Assembly (NCBI RefSeq): GCF_011316935.1
Contig: NZ_WLYS01000002.1
Span: forward strand, 186,001-250,000
Origin: Sphingobacterium chungjuense
Lineage (GTDB): Bacteria > Bacteroidota > Bacteroidia > Sphingobacteriales > Sphingobacteriaceae
DNA: 64,000 nt
Direction of reading: 5' to 3'
The notes below the pieces were generated by a model, which was not told the DNA's origin, made no database searches, and was given only the letters and a program-made list of their open reading frames with translations. Position 1 is the first letter of the stretch, and each line of letters starts with the position of its first letter. The position numbers were made by a program, and so were the translations under genes. Shown one piece after another: positions 53,056 through 61,543 of this stretch.

Positions 53056-53703
53056 ATGAAAAAAATAGTAATTTTTCTATTTGCCGCAGTAACTACTTTA
53101 TCTTTCCAATCTTGTCAGAAAGATGATCCGATTGCAGAAGTAGATCAAGAAGAAGTAGGAACGGCAACCATTATTTTTACCGAAGTAAACCGCGAAGCAC
53201 ACGATGATCATTTCCATTACGAGGATTTCGCGGGTGCGGACAGCGACACGGTGAAGTTTACGCCTGCTCCGAATGGACAATTGCTTCCTCCCGTAGGCGC
53301 ACACTTTCACTTGGAGAAAGGCAAAACCTACCGTGTATCCTTACAAAGCACGGATTTTGCAGGCAGAAGATCAGAGCAAACCTTCGTGAGCCGTGATGAT
53401 ATCCACCAAGCCTTCTTCACTGCTAATCCAGCAACAGAAATCAGCACGTTTGATTATGTTTATGGAGATAAAAATGCAGCTGGCCAAAACGTCAATGTAG
53501 GTGTTACCGGTTACATGACGGTACTCGAGACATCAAGCACGTTTGTAATGCGCTATGTGATGCGCCACCTGAATCCAGGTGTAAAGGCAAACATCACGGC
53601 AGCAGACTGGAATAACGCAAATTTCCTGAACTTTGCCGGCGCAACGGATCTGGATCTCAGTTTCGAAATGCACTTCGTAGATGGCGCTGGCCACGGCCAC
53701 TAA
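53056..53703 (+). CDS. His-rich lipoprotein, downstream of the metal receptor
   Basis: A 215-residue lipoprotein with signal and lipobox Cys20 (F-Q-S-C). It begins after that with DDPIAEVDQEE and includes TATIIFTEVNREAHDDHFHYEDF, VGAHFHLEKGKTYRVSLQ and an end VDGAGHGH. Two His clusters are spaced as metal ligands could be. It starts 11 bp after the receptor gene. I take it to be a surface or periplasmic metal-binding accessory; no named family is certain. Confidence 0.75.
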   Translation: MKKIVIFLFAAVTTLSFQSCQKDDPIAEVDQEEVGTATIIFTEVNREAHDDHFHYEDFAGADSDTVKFTPAPNGQLLPPVGAHFHLEKGKTYRVSLQSTDFAGRRSEQTFVSRDDIHQAFFTANPATEISTFDYVYGDKNAAGQNVNVGVTGYMTVLETSSTFVMRYVMRHLNPGVKANITAADWNNANFLNFAGATDLDLSFEMHFVDGAGHGH

Positions 53704-53723
53704 CAAACAGAACATTCATTATC

Positions 53724-53753
53724 AAAAGGTTGCTTATTTAGCAACCTTTTTTT
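53724..53753 (+). terminator. Terminator after the metal-uptake operon
   Basis: Perfect 10-bp stem AAAAGGTTGC / GCAACCTTTT with a 7-nt loop and T7 tail, 21 bp after the lipoprotein stop. Confidence 0.92.
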
Positions 53754-53776
53754 AGTAATAACACCGGAAAAAATAG

Positions 53777-53784
53777 TATTTTTG
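53777..53784 (+). promoter_or_regulatory. Candidate TAnnTTTG promoter for tRNA-Arg
   Basis: TATTTTTG, ending 7 bp before the mature tRNA 5' end, the distance expected for a -7 element. Confidence 0.5.
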
Positions 53785-53791
53785 CCGCACT

Positions 53792-53863
53792 GCCTGCGTA
53801 GTTCAATGGATAGAATATCAGATTCCGGTTCTGACGATGTGGGTTCGAATCTCGCCGCGGGCA
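53792..53863 (+). tRNA. tRNA-Arg (anticodon CCG)
   Basis: A complete cloverleaf of 72 nt: acceptor GCCTGCG pairs with CGCGGGC (one G-U) plus discriminator A; D-arm GTTC/GAAT; anticodon stem TCAGA/TCTGA with loop TTCCGGT (anticodon CCG, reads CGG); T-arm GTGGG-TTCGAAT-CTCGC. CCA is not encoded (the next bases are CG). Confidence 0.96.
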
Positions 53864-53868
53864 CGTAC

Positions 53869-53902
53869 AAAAAAAGCGCTTTACAGATGTAAGCGCTTTT
53901 TT
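53869..53902 (+). terminator. Terminator after tRNA-Arg
   Basis: Stem AAGCGCTT...AAGCGCTT (with the inner TACA/TGTA also pairing) ending in T6, 5 bp after the tRNA. Confidence 0.85.
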
Positions 53903-53954
53903 AATGAATCATAGTGATCCACCAATTTATGTTGAAATTTCAGAAATATCGGTA

Positions 53955-54164
53955 CTAATCATTTTTCATATTAGTCGTATCTGCCGCGGTCGTATCCAAG
54001 TTGATGACCTCTTCATTGGACTGATTGATATTATAACGTTGTTGATCAGCCGGTTCTACCGGTGTCAACTCGCTATCTACTTCATCCGCTCGCTCTTGCG
54101 ACGAATGACAGGCCATAAAACTGAATGCACTTATTCCCAAGATGGTGTATATTAGCTTTTTCAT
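53955..54164 (-). CDS. Small lipoprotein, 69 aa
   Basis: MKKLIYTILGISAFSFMACH with lipobox Cys19 and a polar, acidic remainder (VDSELTPVEPADQQ). A standard small outer-membrane or periplasmic lipoprotein of unknown role. It is a single gene, divergent from RmuC. Confidence 0.75.
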   Translation of the reverse strand: MKKLIYTILGISAFSFMACHSSQERADEVDSELTPVEPADQQRYNINQSNEEVINLDTTAADTTNMKND

Positions 54165-54276
54165 AGTATTATTTTTTTGATTCCTAGTTTTAGAACAGTC
54201 TAAGTAGTAGAATTGTTTCCCGGAAGATTGCCTATCTTGTTAAAGTGCGCTTCCGCATAGCACAAAAATAGCTTAC

Positions 54277-55605
54277 ATGATACAGACACTTTTAATCATA
54301 TTGATTGCCTTGGCAGTCATCAATATCCTCCTATTGCTCTTCAAAAAATCGGGCAACAGCTCTGTTGCACAATGGCAAAATTTAGAGCAGGGCTTACTGC
54401 GATTAGATCATCAGTTAGAGCGGATGGACAAGTCAACGCGCGATGATCTGCATCGGCATCGTACCGAGAATAGTGCACTAGCACAAGCCAGTCGCGAAGA
54501 ACTAGCTGTCAACTTCCGTGCTTTAGAAAAGAGTGCGCAAGAACAAGCCCAAGCACTGCACCACTTTTTGGGGCAGCGCTTTGAAAGCTTGACGAAGCAA
54601 CAGTACGAGATCAACAAAACGGCAAACGACCAACTCAAAGACATTAAGATCAGCATAGAGAATCATCTCAAAGCACTGCGTGAAGATAATAATCGCCAGC
54701 TCGAGCAAATGCGCCACACGGTCGATGAAAAGCTGCAATCTACGCTCGAAAAACGATTGGGTGAATCATTCAAACTGGTAAGCGATCGATTGGAACTCGT
54801 ACACCGTGGCTTGGGCGAGATGCAAACTCTGGCAACTGGCGTAGGCGATCTTAAAAAAGTACTTTCTAATGTAAAAACACGTGGAATCTTGGGCGAATAC
54901 CAACTAGCCAACATCTTGGAGCAGCTACTCACTAATGAGCAATACGCACAAAATGTCGCCACGAAAAAAGGGTCACAGGCGAATGTGGAATACGCCATCA
55001 AGCTACCGGGCAAAGACAGCGATGAAACGGTATGGATGCCAGTAGATTCCAAATTCCCCATCGAAAGTTATCAAGCATTGCTCGATGCCTACGAATTGGG
55101 CGAAAAAAGCCAAATTGACTTACAGCAGAAGATCTTGATGCGCAATGTAGAGGCTTTTGCCAAAGATATCAGCGACAAATACATTGATCCACCACATACC
55201 ACCGATTTCGCGATCATGTTTCTTCCAATCGAAAGTTTGTACGCGGAGATATTGCGCCATCCCGGACTATTCGAAACCTTGCAACGCAAATACCGTGTTA
55301 CGATAACTGGCCCTACTACCCTTTCCGCGCTATTAAATAGTTTACAAATGGGTTTCCGCACGTTGGCTGTACAGAAGCGCAGCAGCGAAGTTTGGAAAAT
55401 ACTAGAAGCCGTAAAAACCGAGTTCAAAAAGTTCTCCGACCAGTTGGATAAGGTCGACAAGCAGTTGAGCTCGGCATCCAAATCATTGCACGATTTGCGC
55501 CTCACGCGCACCAATATGATGAGTCGCAAACTACGCGATGTCGGCACGCTCGATGTACAAGAATCAAATGATTTGCTGGATCTACCAATTAATGAGGACG
55601 AGTAG
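54277..55605 (+). CDS. rmuC: DNA recombination protein RmuC
   Basis: A 442-residue protein of the RmuC family that limits inversions at short inverted repeats. It has an N-terminal membrane helix (LLIILIALAVINILLLLF), a long coiled coil (to about residue 170), and the RmuC domain: RGILGEYQLANILEQLLT, VWMPVDSKFPIESYQAL, DFAIMFLPIESLYAEI and GPTTLSALLNSLQMGFRTLAVQKRS. The 3' end overlaps the convergent peptidase by 17 bp. Confidence 0.93.
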   Translation: MIQTLLIILIALAVINILLLLFKKSGNSSVAQWQNLEQGLLRLDHQLERMDKSTRDDLHRHRTENSALAQASREELAVNFRALEKSAQEQAQALHHFLGQRFESLTKQQYEINKTANDQLKDIKISIENHLKALREDNNRQLEQMRHTVDEKLQSTLEKRLGESFKLVSDRLELVHRGLGEMQTLATGVGDLKKVLSNVKTRGILGEYQLANILEQLLTNEQYAQNVATKKGSQANVEYAIKLPGKDSDETVWMPVDSKFPIESYQALLDAYELGEKSQIDLQQKILMRNVEAFAKDISDKYIDPPHTTDFAIMFLPIESLYAEILRHPGLFETLQRKYRVTITGPTTLSALLNSLQMGFRTLAVQKRSSEVWKILEAVKTEFKKFSDQLDKVDKQLSSASKSLHDLRLTRTNMMSRKLRDVGTLDVQESNDLLDLPINEDE

Positions 55606-57349
55606 ATAGCACGCGACCAACCGGATACAGCATATGCGTATCCTCATAATAGGAGGATTTCTTGTAAATCCAATCCAGTTGCGCTCTGCCATTTTTGGCA
55701 AAGGAAGATTCAGTGGCTTTTTTATGTTCTAGTTCTTCCTTCCAGGCAGGATTGGCTTCCAGTAAACGCTGGGCTTCCTCTTCGAAAATGTAGGCCGAGA
55801 AATATTCCTTTTGACTCAAGATAGCATCAAAGAAATTCCAGCGGAAGAAAGAATCGTGTGCTTGCGGTTCTAGTGTTTCTACGATATAGCGGTTGGCCGT
55901 CTGATCCATATCGATCCACCAATCTCCGGCGTAGAATTGTCGCTCCATGAGCACCGGTTTTACGGCTACTCGCTCATGCATATAATGTCCTTCATAAGGC
56001 GAAGACGCCGTTTTTAGATCCGTAATGTAATACATTTCCAAGCGAATCGTGGTATCGCGTTCCAAAGGGCGAAGCTTCACCCCATTCGCACGCAGACGCT
56101 CTACGACACGATCATACGCTTGTGGGATCACGTAAGCCATCGGTTTCTCCACTTCCAATGTGACGTTGTAATGCTTCAGATGCGGGATTTGCATCGTTTT
56201 GGGTCGCTCCCGATCATAGTATAATCTGTTTTGTCCCGTTACTAAACTTGGTTTCTCGCCATACGCATAGCCCAAGAACGTTGTTGAATCCACACGTGTC
56301 GTATCAAGTGCCCAATTGATAGGGAATTGCTGTTGCGTTTTTACGCTTTCCTTAACCTGCTGACGCGTAGCGAGCAGGTTTTCTTTTTCGTACACCATGA
56401 CTTCTACCAAATGCTGTAATAACGTGTAGGTCGATGCAACCCGTTGCTCGTAGGATTTCCACATGTGTGTCTCTGGCATAAAGCCAATGGTATGATGTAA
56501 TGCGGCGAAGCCGGATGAATAACGTGACGTTTCTAAAAAGTCTACTAATCCTGATTCCGGCGTCGCGCCAAGCGTGTTTACATACGGGATCATTGGGTAA
56601 CCGGAAGATTGCATGCGTTGGTACAATGGCTTGGTAAATCCATCCTCCATTAGCGAAGCTAATGATGGCGCCAACTTATCTTTTTGTGTCGCGATCAAGG
56701 TCATGATATATTGATAATCCGCGCCGTTGCTAGCGTGCGTATCAAAAAATAAATCCGGATCCCAAGTGGTAAATAGTTGTTGAAACAATAGAGAGTTTCT
56801 GGTATCAGCTTTAATAAAATCGCGATTCAAGTCATAGTTTTGGCGACTACCGCGAAAACCGTACGCTATAGGTCCATTCTGATTGACACGAGATACCCCT
56901 CTATTCAGCATACCAGCTACATTATATACCGGAATTATGCAAATCACCACGTCTTTCGGCAATTTGTTATCTCGTAAAATATCTCTGCAAAATAACATGC
57001 CCACATCAATGCCTTCCGGTTCGCCGGGGTGTATGCCATTATTTACTAGCAAAACAGCTTTGCCTTTTGCTTTGATACTTTCAGGATCAAAATCTTCATC
57101 TGCGGAGAGCACCATGAGGTGCAAAGGTTTGCCTACATCCGTCTTTCCCAACTCTAGCAGTTTAGCTTGCGGATATTGCTCAGCCAAAGTCTTGTAGAAA
57201 GCAACCACTTCATCATAAGTAGCGGTGGTATTGCGAGCAGCATCTCGTTCATAGGGCGTTATTTGTGCCGATGCACTAAAGCAAAAAGCGTTGCAAACAA
57301 GGAAAAATGCTAAGATAGATCTGCAGAAGGAAAACATAATATGATGCAT
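55589..57349 (-). CDS. M14-family zinc carboxypeptidase
   Basis: Secreted metallopeptidase of 586 residues; signal peptide ending FSASAQ. Zinc ligands are His and Glu in NNGIHPGEPEGIDVG and a His in FFDTHASNGADYQY; the catalytic Glu is probably in GFMPETHMW. The first 300 residues form the M14 domain and the C-terminal 250 are an extra domain seen in Bacteroidota relatives. Starts at 57349 and 57337 (MFSFCRSIL) are both possible. A TATATTTG (57361-57354, minus) ends 4 bp before the first ATG, which favours 57337 with a short leader. A general role in protein or cell-wall peptide digestion is inferred. Confidence 0.87.
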   Translation of the reverse strand: MHHIMFSFCRSILAFFLVCNAFCFSASAQITPYERDAARNTTATYDEVVAFYKTLAEQYPQAKLLELGKTDVGKPLHLMVLSADEDFDPESIKAKGKAVLLVNNGIHPGEPEGIDVGMLFCRDILRDNKLPKDVVICIIPVYNVAGMLNRGVSRVNQNGPIAYGFRGSRQNYDLNRDFIKADTRNSLLFQQLFTTWDPDLFFDTHASNGADYQYIMTLIATQKDKLAPSLASLMEDGFTKPLYQRMQSSGYPMIPYVNTLGATPESGLVDFLETSRYSSGFAALHHTIGFMPETHMWKSYEQRVASTYTLLQHLVEVMVYEKENLLATRQQVKESVKTQQQFPINWALDTTRVDSTTFLGYAYGEKPSLVTGQNRLYYDRERPKTMQIPHLKHYNVTLEVEKPMAYVIPQAYDRVVERLRANGVKLRPLERDTTIRLEMYYITDLKTASSPYEGHYMHERVAVKPVLMERQFYAGDWWIDMDQTANRYIVETLEPQAHDSFFRWNFFDAILSQKEYFSAYIFEEEAQRLLEANPAWKEELEHKKATESSFAKNGRAQLDWIYKKSSYYEDTHMLYPVGRVLSTRPH

Positions 57350-57353
57350 ACAT

Positions 57354-57361
57354 CAAATATA
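57354..57361 (-). promoter_or_regulatory. Candidate TAnnTTTG promoter of the M14 peptidase
   Basis: TATATTTG on the minus strand, 4 bp before one ATG and 16 bp before the next. Confidence 0.4.
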
Positions 57362-57378
57362 CACAAAGATGTGTGGCG

Positions 57379-58062
57379 CTAGAGCAGTCCTTCGTCTCGA
57401 AAGCTAAAATAATCCTGATCCGTAAAGATGACATGATCGTTGACGCGAATATCCATCAATAGGGCTGCGTCCACAATTCGTTTAGTCAATTGCTTGTCGG
57501 ATGTGCTAGGAGATAATGTTCCCGACGGATGATTATGAATTAAGATCATCGAATGCGCATTAGCTTGCAAAGCATGGCGCAAAATGATACGAATATCTAC
57601 CGGTGTAAAATCATTACCCCCGCGACCAATCAATTGCTTGTCTATCACCTTACAACCCGTATTTAAGTACAAAACCCAAAACTCTTCGTGCGGCAGATCC
57701 TGCAAGCGATCTCGAAAAAATGTATACACTCGTTTACTACTATTTAACACCGCCGAAGGCGCTTCTATGGCATCTTTACGTCGTCGGCCAATTTCCATTG
57801 CGGCGATAATACTGATCGCTTTAGCTTGCCCGATGCCATGATAACGACATAAATCAGCAACCTCTAGTTTGGAGAGCGTGGCCAAATTATTTTCAACTCC
57901 AGAAAGTACACGTCGGCACAATTCAACAGCACTTTCCTGTGCCGAGCCTGAGCCAATCAGGATCGCTAATAATTCGGCATTCGTTAGCGCGCGCCTTCCC
58001 TGATCTATTAATTTCTCTCGTGGGCGATCTGCTTCTGCCCATTCATGTATCGCCAACTTCAT
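57379..58062 (-). CDS. radC: RadC-family JAB domain protein
   Basis: A 227-residue protein with the N-terminal helix-hairpin-helix part (REKLIDQGRRALTNAELLAILIGSG; HGIGQAKAISIIAAMEIGRRR) and the C-terminal JAMM/MPN domain with its motif HNHPSGTLSPSTSD and a preceding catalytic-type Glu (HEEFWVLYLN). Proposed roles in DNA repair are not proven for the family. It is divergent from the cyclophilin gene and upstream of the peptidase, 29 bp away. Confidence 0.92.
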   Translation of the reverse strand: MKLAIHEWAEADRPREKLIDQGRRALTNAELLAILIGSGSAQESAVELCRRVLSGVENNLATLSKLEVADLCRYHGIGQAKAISIIAAMEIGRRRKDAIEAPSAVLNSSKRVYTFFRDRLQDLPHEEFWVLYLNTGCKVIDKQLIGRGGNDFTPVDIRIILRHALQANAHSMILIHNHPSGTLSPSTSDKQLTKRIVDAALLMDIRVNDHVIFTDQDYFSFRDEGLL

Positions 58063-58172
58063 AACATCGTATTTAAACTCATAAAATTACTTTTAAAGAT
58101 AATTTATTTTCCCTTAAATAACATAACAATTCTTGTCAGCAGGATCAATTTCCTGATTATCCTTAGAAAACG

Positions 58173-58180
58173 TATCTTTG
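58173..58180 (+). promoter_or_regulatory. Candidate TAnnTTTG promoter for the cyclophilin operon
   Basis: TATCTTTG, 19 bp before the ATG at 58200. Confidence 0.45.
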
Positions 58181-58199
58181 TTTTTCAGTAATTTTAGAT

Positions 58200-58658
58200 A
58201 TGAGTAAAGCAATAATTAAAACCGAAAAAGGTGATATGACTGTGCAGTTCTACACACAAGACGCACCTAAAACAGTAGAAAATTTTATAAAATTAGCTAA
58301 ATCAGGTTATTACAATGGATTGACTTTCCACCGTGTTATTCCTGATTTTGTGATTCAAGGAGGTTGCCCGAATACACGCGAAGGTGCGTCAGGAATGCCA
58401 GGTACTGGTGGACCAGGTTATCATATTGATTGTGAATTGACAGGTGAAAACCAATACCATGACCGCGGTGTATTATCTATGGCTCACGCCGGTAGAAACA
58501 CAGGTGGTTCCCAGTTTTTTGTATGCCATAGCCGTACCAATACCGCTCACTTAGACCGTAATCATACTTGCTTTGGCAAAGTCATTGAAAACGTAGATGT
58601 AGTAGATGATATCCGTCAAGGCGATCGCATTTTGAGTATCGACGTGATCGAAGATTAA
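58200..58658 (+). CDS. Peptidyl-prolyl cis-trans isomerase (cyclophilin type)
   Basis: Cytoplasmic cyclophilin, 152 residues, no signal. Active-site motifs are FHRVIPDFVIQGG (Arg), GTGGPGYHIDCE, LSMAHAGRNTGGSQFFV (Met, Gln, Phe) and HLDRNHTCFGKVIENVDVVDDI (His). This is the PpiB length. It is followed at 32 bp by DUF5606. Confidence 0.95.
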   Translation: MSKAIIKTEKGDMTVQFYTQDAPKTVENFIKLAKSGYYNGLTFHRVIPDFVIQGGCPNTREGASGMPGTGGPGYHIDCELTGENQYHDRGVLSMAHAGRNTGGSQFFVCHSRTNTAHLDRNHTCFGKVIENVDVVDDIRQGDRILSIDVIED

Positions 58659-58690
58659 TAATCCATCTGTTAATACTTAGAAATAAAAGC

Positions 58691-59107
58691 ATGAATTTAA
58701 GAGGATTAGTATCGGTAACTGGAAAGCCCGGATTATTTAAATTGATTGGCCAGAACAAAGGTGGTTTCATTTTGGAAAGCTTAGACGCTGCTAAAGTGAA
58801 ATCAGTGATTAACTTGTCGAACACGAAGATGGCGACTTTAGAAGATATTACCATCTACGGTGACGAAGAGGAAATCCGTTTGTTGGATATCTTTGAAACG
58901 TTGAAATCAGGTGATATTGAAGTACCAGCTGTGAAAGCAGATGGAACGACACTCCGCAATTTCTTTAGAGAAGTAGCTCCTGGTCACGATGAGAGCCGTG
59001 TTTATAGCTCAGATATCAAGAAAGTAATCACTTGGTACGCTATTATCAAAGAACTTCCCTTGTTTGACGAAGAAGCTCCTGAGCCTCTAGGCGAAGAACA
59101 AGCCTAA
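58691..59107 (+). CDS. DUF5606 family protein
   Basis: A 138-residue soluble protein found in Bacteroidota next to peptidyl-prolyl isomerase genes. It starts MNLRGLVSVTGKPGLFKLIGQNKGG, an SH3-like strand pattern, then ESLDAAKVKSVINLSNTKMATLEDITIY and a helical acidic end. Function unknown. It ends 40 bp before a strong terminator. Confidence 0.88.
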   Translation: MNLRGLVSVTGKPGLFKLIGQNKGGFILESLDAAKVKSVINLSNTKMATLEDITIYGDEEEIRLLDIFETLKSGDIEVPAVKADGTTLRNFFREVAPGHDESRVYSSDIKKVITWYAIIKELPLFDEEAPEPLGEEQA

Positions 59108-59146
59108 ACTGGATTTGATCATCTGATCCTGCTAGAAGGCTAAAAG

Positions 59147-59183
59147 AAAAGGCCGGATTTACGTCACGTAAATCCGGCCTTTT
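59147..59183. terminator. Bidirectional terminator with a 17-bp perfect stem
   Basis: AAAAGGCCGGATTTACG (59147-59163) pairs with CGTAAATCCGGCCTTTT (59167-59183), 3-nt loop, T/A tracts on both sides. It serves DUF5606 (+) and aconitase (-). Confidence 0.95.
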
Positions 59184-59210
59184 TGCAATTGCTAATCCTT
59201 AGCAACTGTA

Positions 59211-61487
59211 TTATTGCGCTTTATCAGCTTGTTTCTGGCGAATGATATTCAAGGCTGCACCGGCTTTGAACCAGCCAATCTGTTGTGCATTGTACGAATG
59301 ATTTACCTCGATCTCATCCGAACTTCCATCTTCATGATGCAAGACCAATGTCAATGATTTGTTCGGCGCAAAGTCCGTTAAACCGATAATATCAATCGTA
59401 TCGTTTTCTTGAACTTTATCGTAATCATCTTTGTCCGCAAACGTCAAAGCTAACATACCTTGTTTCTTCAAGTTGGTTTCGTGGATACGGGCAAATGATT
59501 TTACTAATACCGCACGAACGCCTAAATGACGTGGTTCCATCGCGGCATGCTCTCGTGACGATCCTTCACCATAGTTTTCATCACCTACTACGATTGAACC
59601 AATGCCTTCCGCCTTGTACGCACGCTGCGTGGCAGGAACTGCACCGTATTCTCCAGTCAGTTGATTTTTAACGGTATCGGTTTCATCATTGAAATAGTTT
59701 ACCGCACCAATCAATAGATTGTTAGAGATATTATCCAGGTGACCGCGGTATTTCAACCAAGGGCCAGCCATAGAAATATGGTCGGTAGTACATTTACCTT
59801 TTGCTTTGATCAATAGTTTCAATCCTTTCAGATCAGTGCCTTCCCAAGCCTCAAATGGCTCGAGTAATTGCAAGCGATCGGAATCTTCGGCCACATCTAC
59901 GCTGACATCTGAGCCATCTTTCGCTGGTGCTTGATAGCCCGCATCTTGGACCGCAAAGCCTTTTGATGGCAATTCATCCCCGGTAGGCGCATCCAATTTC
60001 ACTTGTTCGCCATCTCTATTGGTCAAGGTATCCGTGACTGGATTAAAACCTAAATCTCCCGCTATGGCAATCGCAGCGACCATTTCTGGTGAGGTTACGA
60101 AGGCATAGGTATTTGGATTACCATCGGCACGCTTCGCAAAGTTGCGGTTGAATGAATGTACAATCGTATTTTTCTCCCGCTTATCTGCACCTTCCCGATC
60201 CCACATACCAATACATGGTCCACAGGCATTGGTAAATAAGGTGGCGTTCAAGTCTTCGAAGGTTTTCAATAAACCGTCACGATCCGCAGTATAACGCACT
60301 TGCTCTGATCCGGGATTGATACCAAATTCGGCTTTAGTCACCAAACCTTTATCGATCGCTTGTTTGGCGATAGAAGCCGCGCGCGACAAATCTTCGTAAG
60401 ATGAATTGGTACAAGAACCGATTAATCCCCATTCTACTTTAGTTGGCCAACCGTTTTTCTCTGCCTCATCACGCATGCGTGAGATCGGTGTATACAAATC
60501 TGGAGTAAATGGTCCGTTCAATGAAGGTTCTAGATCCGACAGATTAATCTCAATCAATTGATCGAAATAAGTTTCTGGATCAGCATATACCTCGTCGTCA
60601 CCCGTCAGGTGTTCTTTGATTTTGTTGGCTGCATCGGCTACATCTGCCCGATCCGTAGCGCGTAAATAACGCTCCATCGATTCGTCGTATCCGAATGTGG
60701 AAGTAGTCGCTCCGATCTCAGCACCCATATTACAAATGGTACCTTTTCCAGTACAAGAAAGTGATTGCGCACCTTCACCAAAATATTCTACGATAGCGCC
60801 CGTACCACCTTTTACAGTCAAGATACCTGCCACTTTCAAAATAATATCTTTTGATGTTGCCCAGCCCGATAATTTACCGGTAAGCTTCACACCGATTAGT
60901 TTCGGAAATTTCAGTTCCCAAGGCAATCCGGCCATCACATCGCAGGCATCTGCGCCACCGACACCGATTGCTACCATACCCAATCCACCAGCATTCACGG
61001 TGTGCGAATCCGTACCGATCATCATTCCGCCAGGAAATGCATAGTTTTCCAATACGACTTGGTGAATGATACCAGCACCTGGTTTCCAGAAGCCAATACC
61101 GTATTTATTAGAAACGGAACTCAAGAAATTAAACACTTCAGAGCTCTCTTCTTTGGCACGCGTCAAATCTTGCTGCGCACCATCTCTCGCTTGGATTAAG
61201 TGATCACAATGTACGGTGGAAGGTACAGCTACTTTTGGTCTACCGGCTTGCATAAATTGCAATAAGGCCATTTGAGCAGTAGCATCCTGCATCGCTACGC
61301 GATCTGGCGCAAAATCCACATAAGATTGTCCTCTCTCGTATGCTTCTTCCGCATTGCCATTCCACAAGTGCGTGTAAAGAATTTTTTCCGCTAAAGTCAA
61401 AGGTTTTCCAACAACTTTACGAGCAGCGTTTACACGCTCCTCGTAAAGGCTGTACACCTTCTCAATCATATTGATATCAAAAGCCAT
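59211..61487 (-). CDS. Aconitate hydratase (mitochondrial-type, AcnA superfamily)
   Basis: 758-residue TCA-cycle aconitase. [4Fe-4S] ligands are the Cys in [14 protein letters not shown] and the two in [13 protein letters not shown]. The substrate-binding Arg and Ser stand in SRE of [14 protein letters not shown], and [20 protein letters not shown] and [15 protein letters not shown] are near the N-terminus. Length and layout fit the approximately 750-residue type of Bacteroidota and mitochondria. It starts 56 bp after AcnB, so the two form an operon. Confidence 0.94.
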   Translation of the reverse strand: MAFDINMIEKVYSLYEERVNAARKVVGKPLTLAEKILYTHLWNGNAEEAYERGQSYVDFAPDRVAMQDATAQMALLQFMQAGRPKVAVPSTVHCDHLIQARDGAQQDLTRAKEESSEVFNFLSSVSNKYGIGFWKPGAGIIHQVVLENYAFPGGMMIGTDSHTVNAGGLGMVAIGVGGADACDVMAGLPWELKFPKLIGVKLTGKLSGWATSKDIILKVAGILTVKGGTGAIVEYFGEGAQSLSCTGKGTICNMGAEIGATTSTFGYDESMERYLRATDRADVADAANKIKEHLTGDDEVYADPETYFDQLIEINLSDLEPSLNGPFTPDLYTPISRMRDEAEKNGWPTKVEWGLIGSCTNSSYEDLSRAASIAKQAIDKGLVTKAEFGINPGSEQVRYTADRDGLLKTFEDLNATLFTNACGPCIGMWDREGADKREKNTIVHSFNRNFAKRADGNPNTYAFVTSPEMVAAIAIAGDLGFNPVTDTLTNRDGEQVKLDAPTGDELPSKGFAVQDAGYQAPAKDGSDVSVDVAEDSDRLQLLEPFEAWEGTDLKGLKLLIKAKGKCTTDHISMAGPWLKYRGHLDNISNNLLIGAVNYFNDETDTVKNQLTGEYGAVPATQRAYKAEGIGSIVVGDENYGEGSSREHAAMEPRHLGVRAVLVKSFARIHETNLKKQGMLALTFADKDDYDKVQENDTIDIIGLTDFAPNKSLTLVLHHEDGSSDEIEVNHSYNAQQIGWFKAGAALNIIRQKQADKAQ

Positions 61488-61543
61488 ATAATTATAATTT
61501 ATCTCTTCTCAATTTGTCTGTTAATAGATAAAACTATTACAGA

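Noticed and set aside
54411..55547. Minus-strand ORFs inside rmuC
   Set aside because: Ser/Cys-rich antisense shadows without family features.
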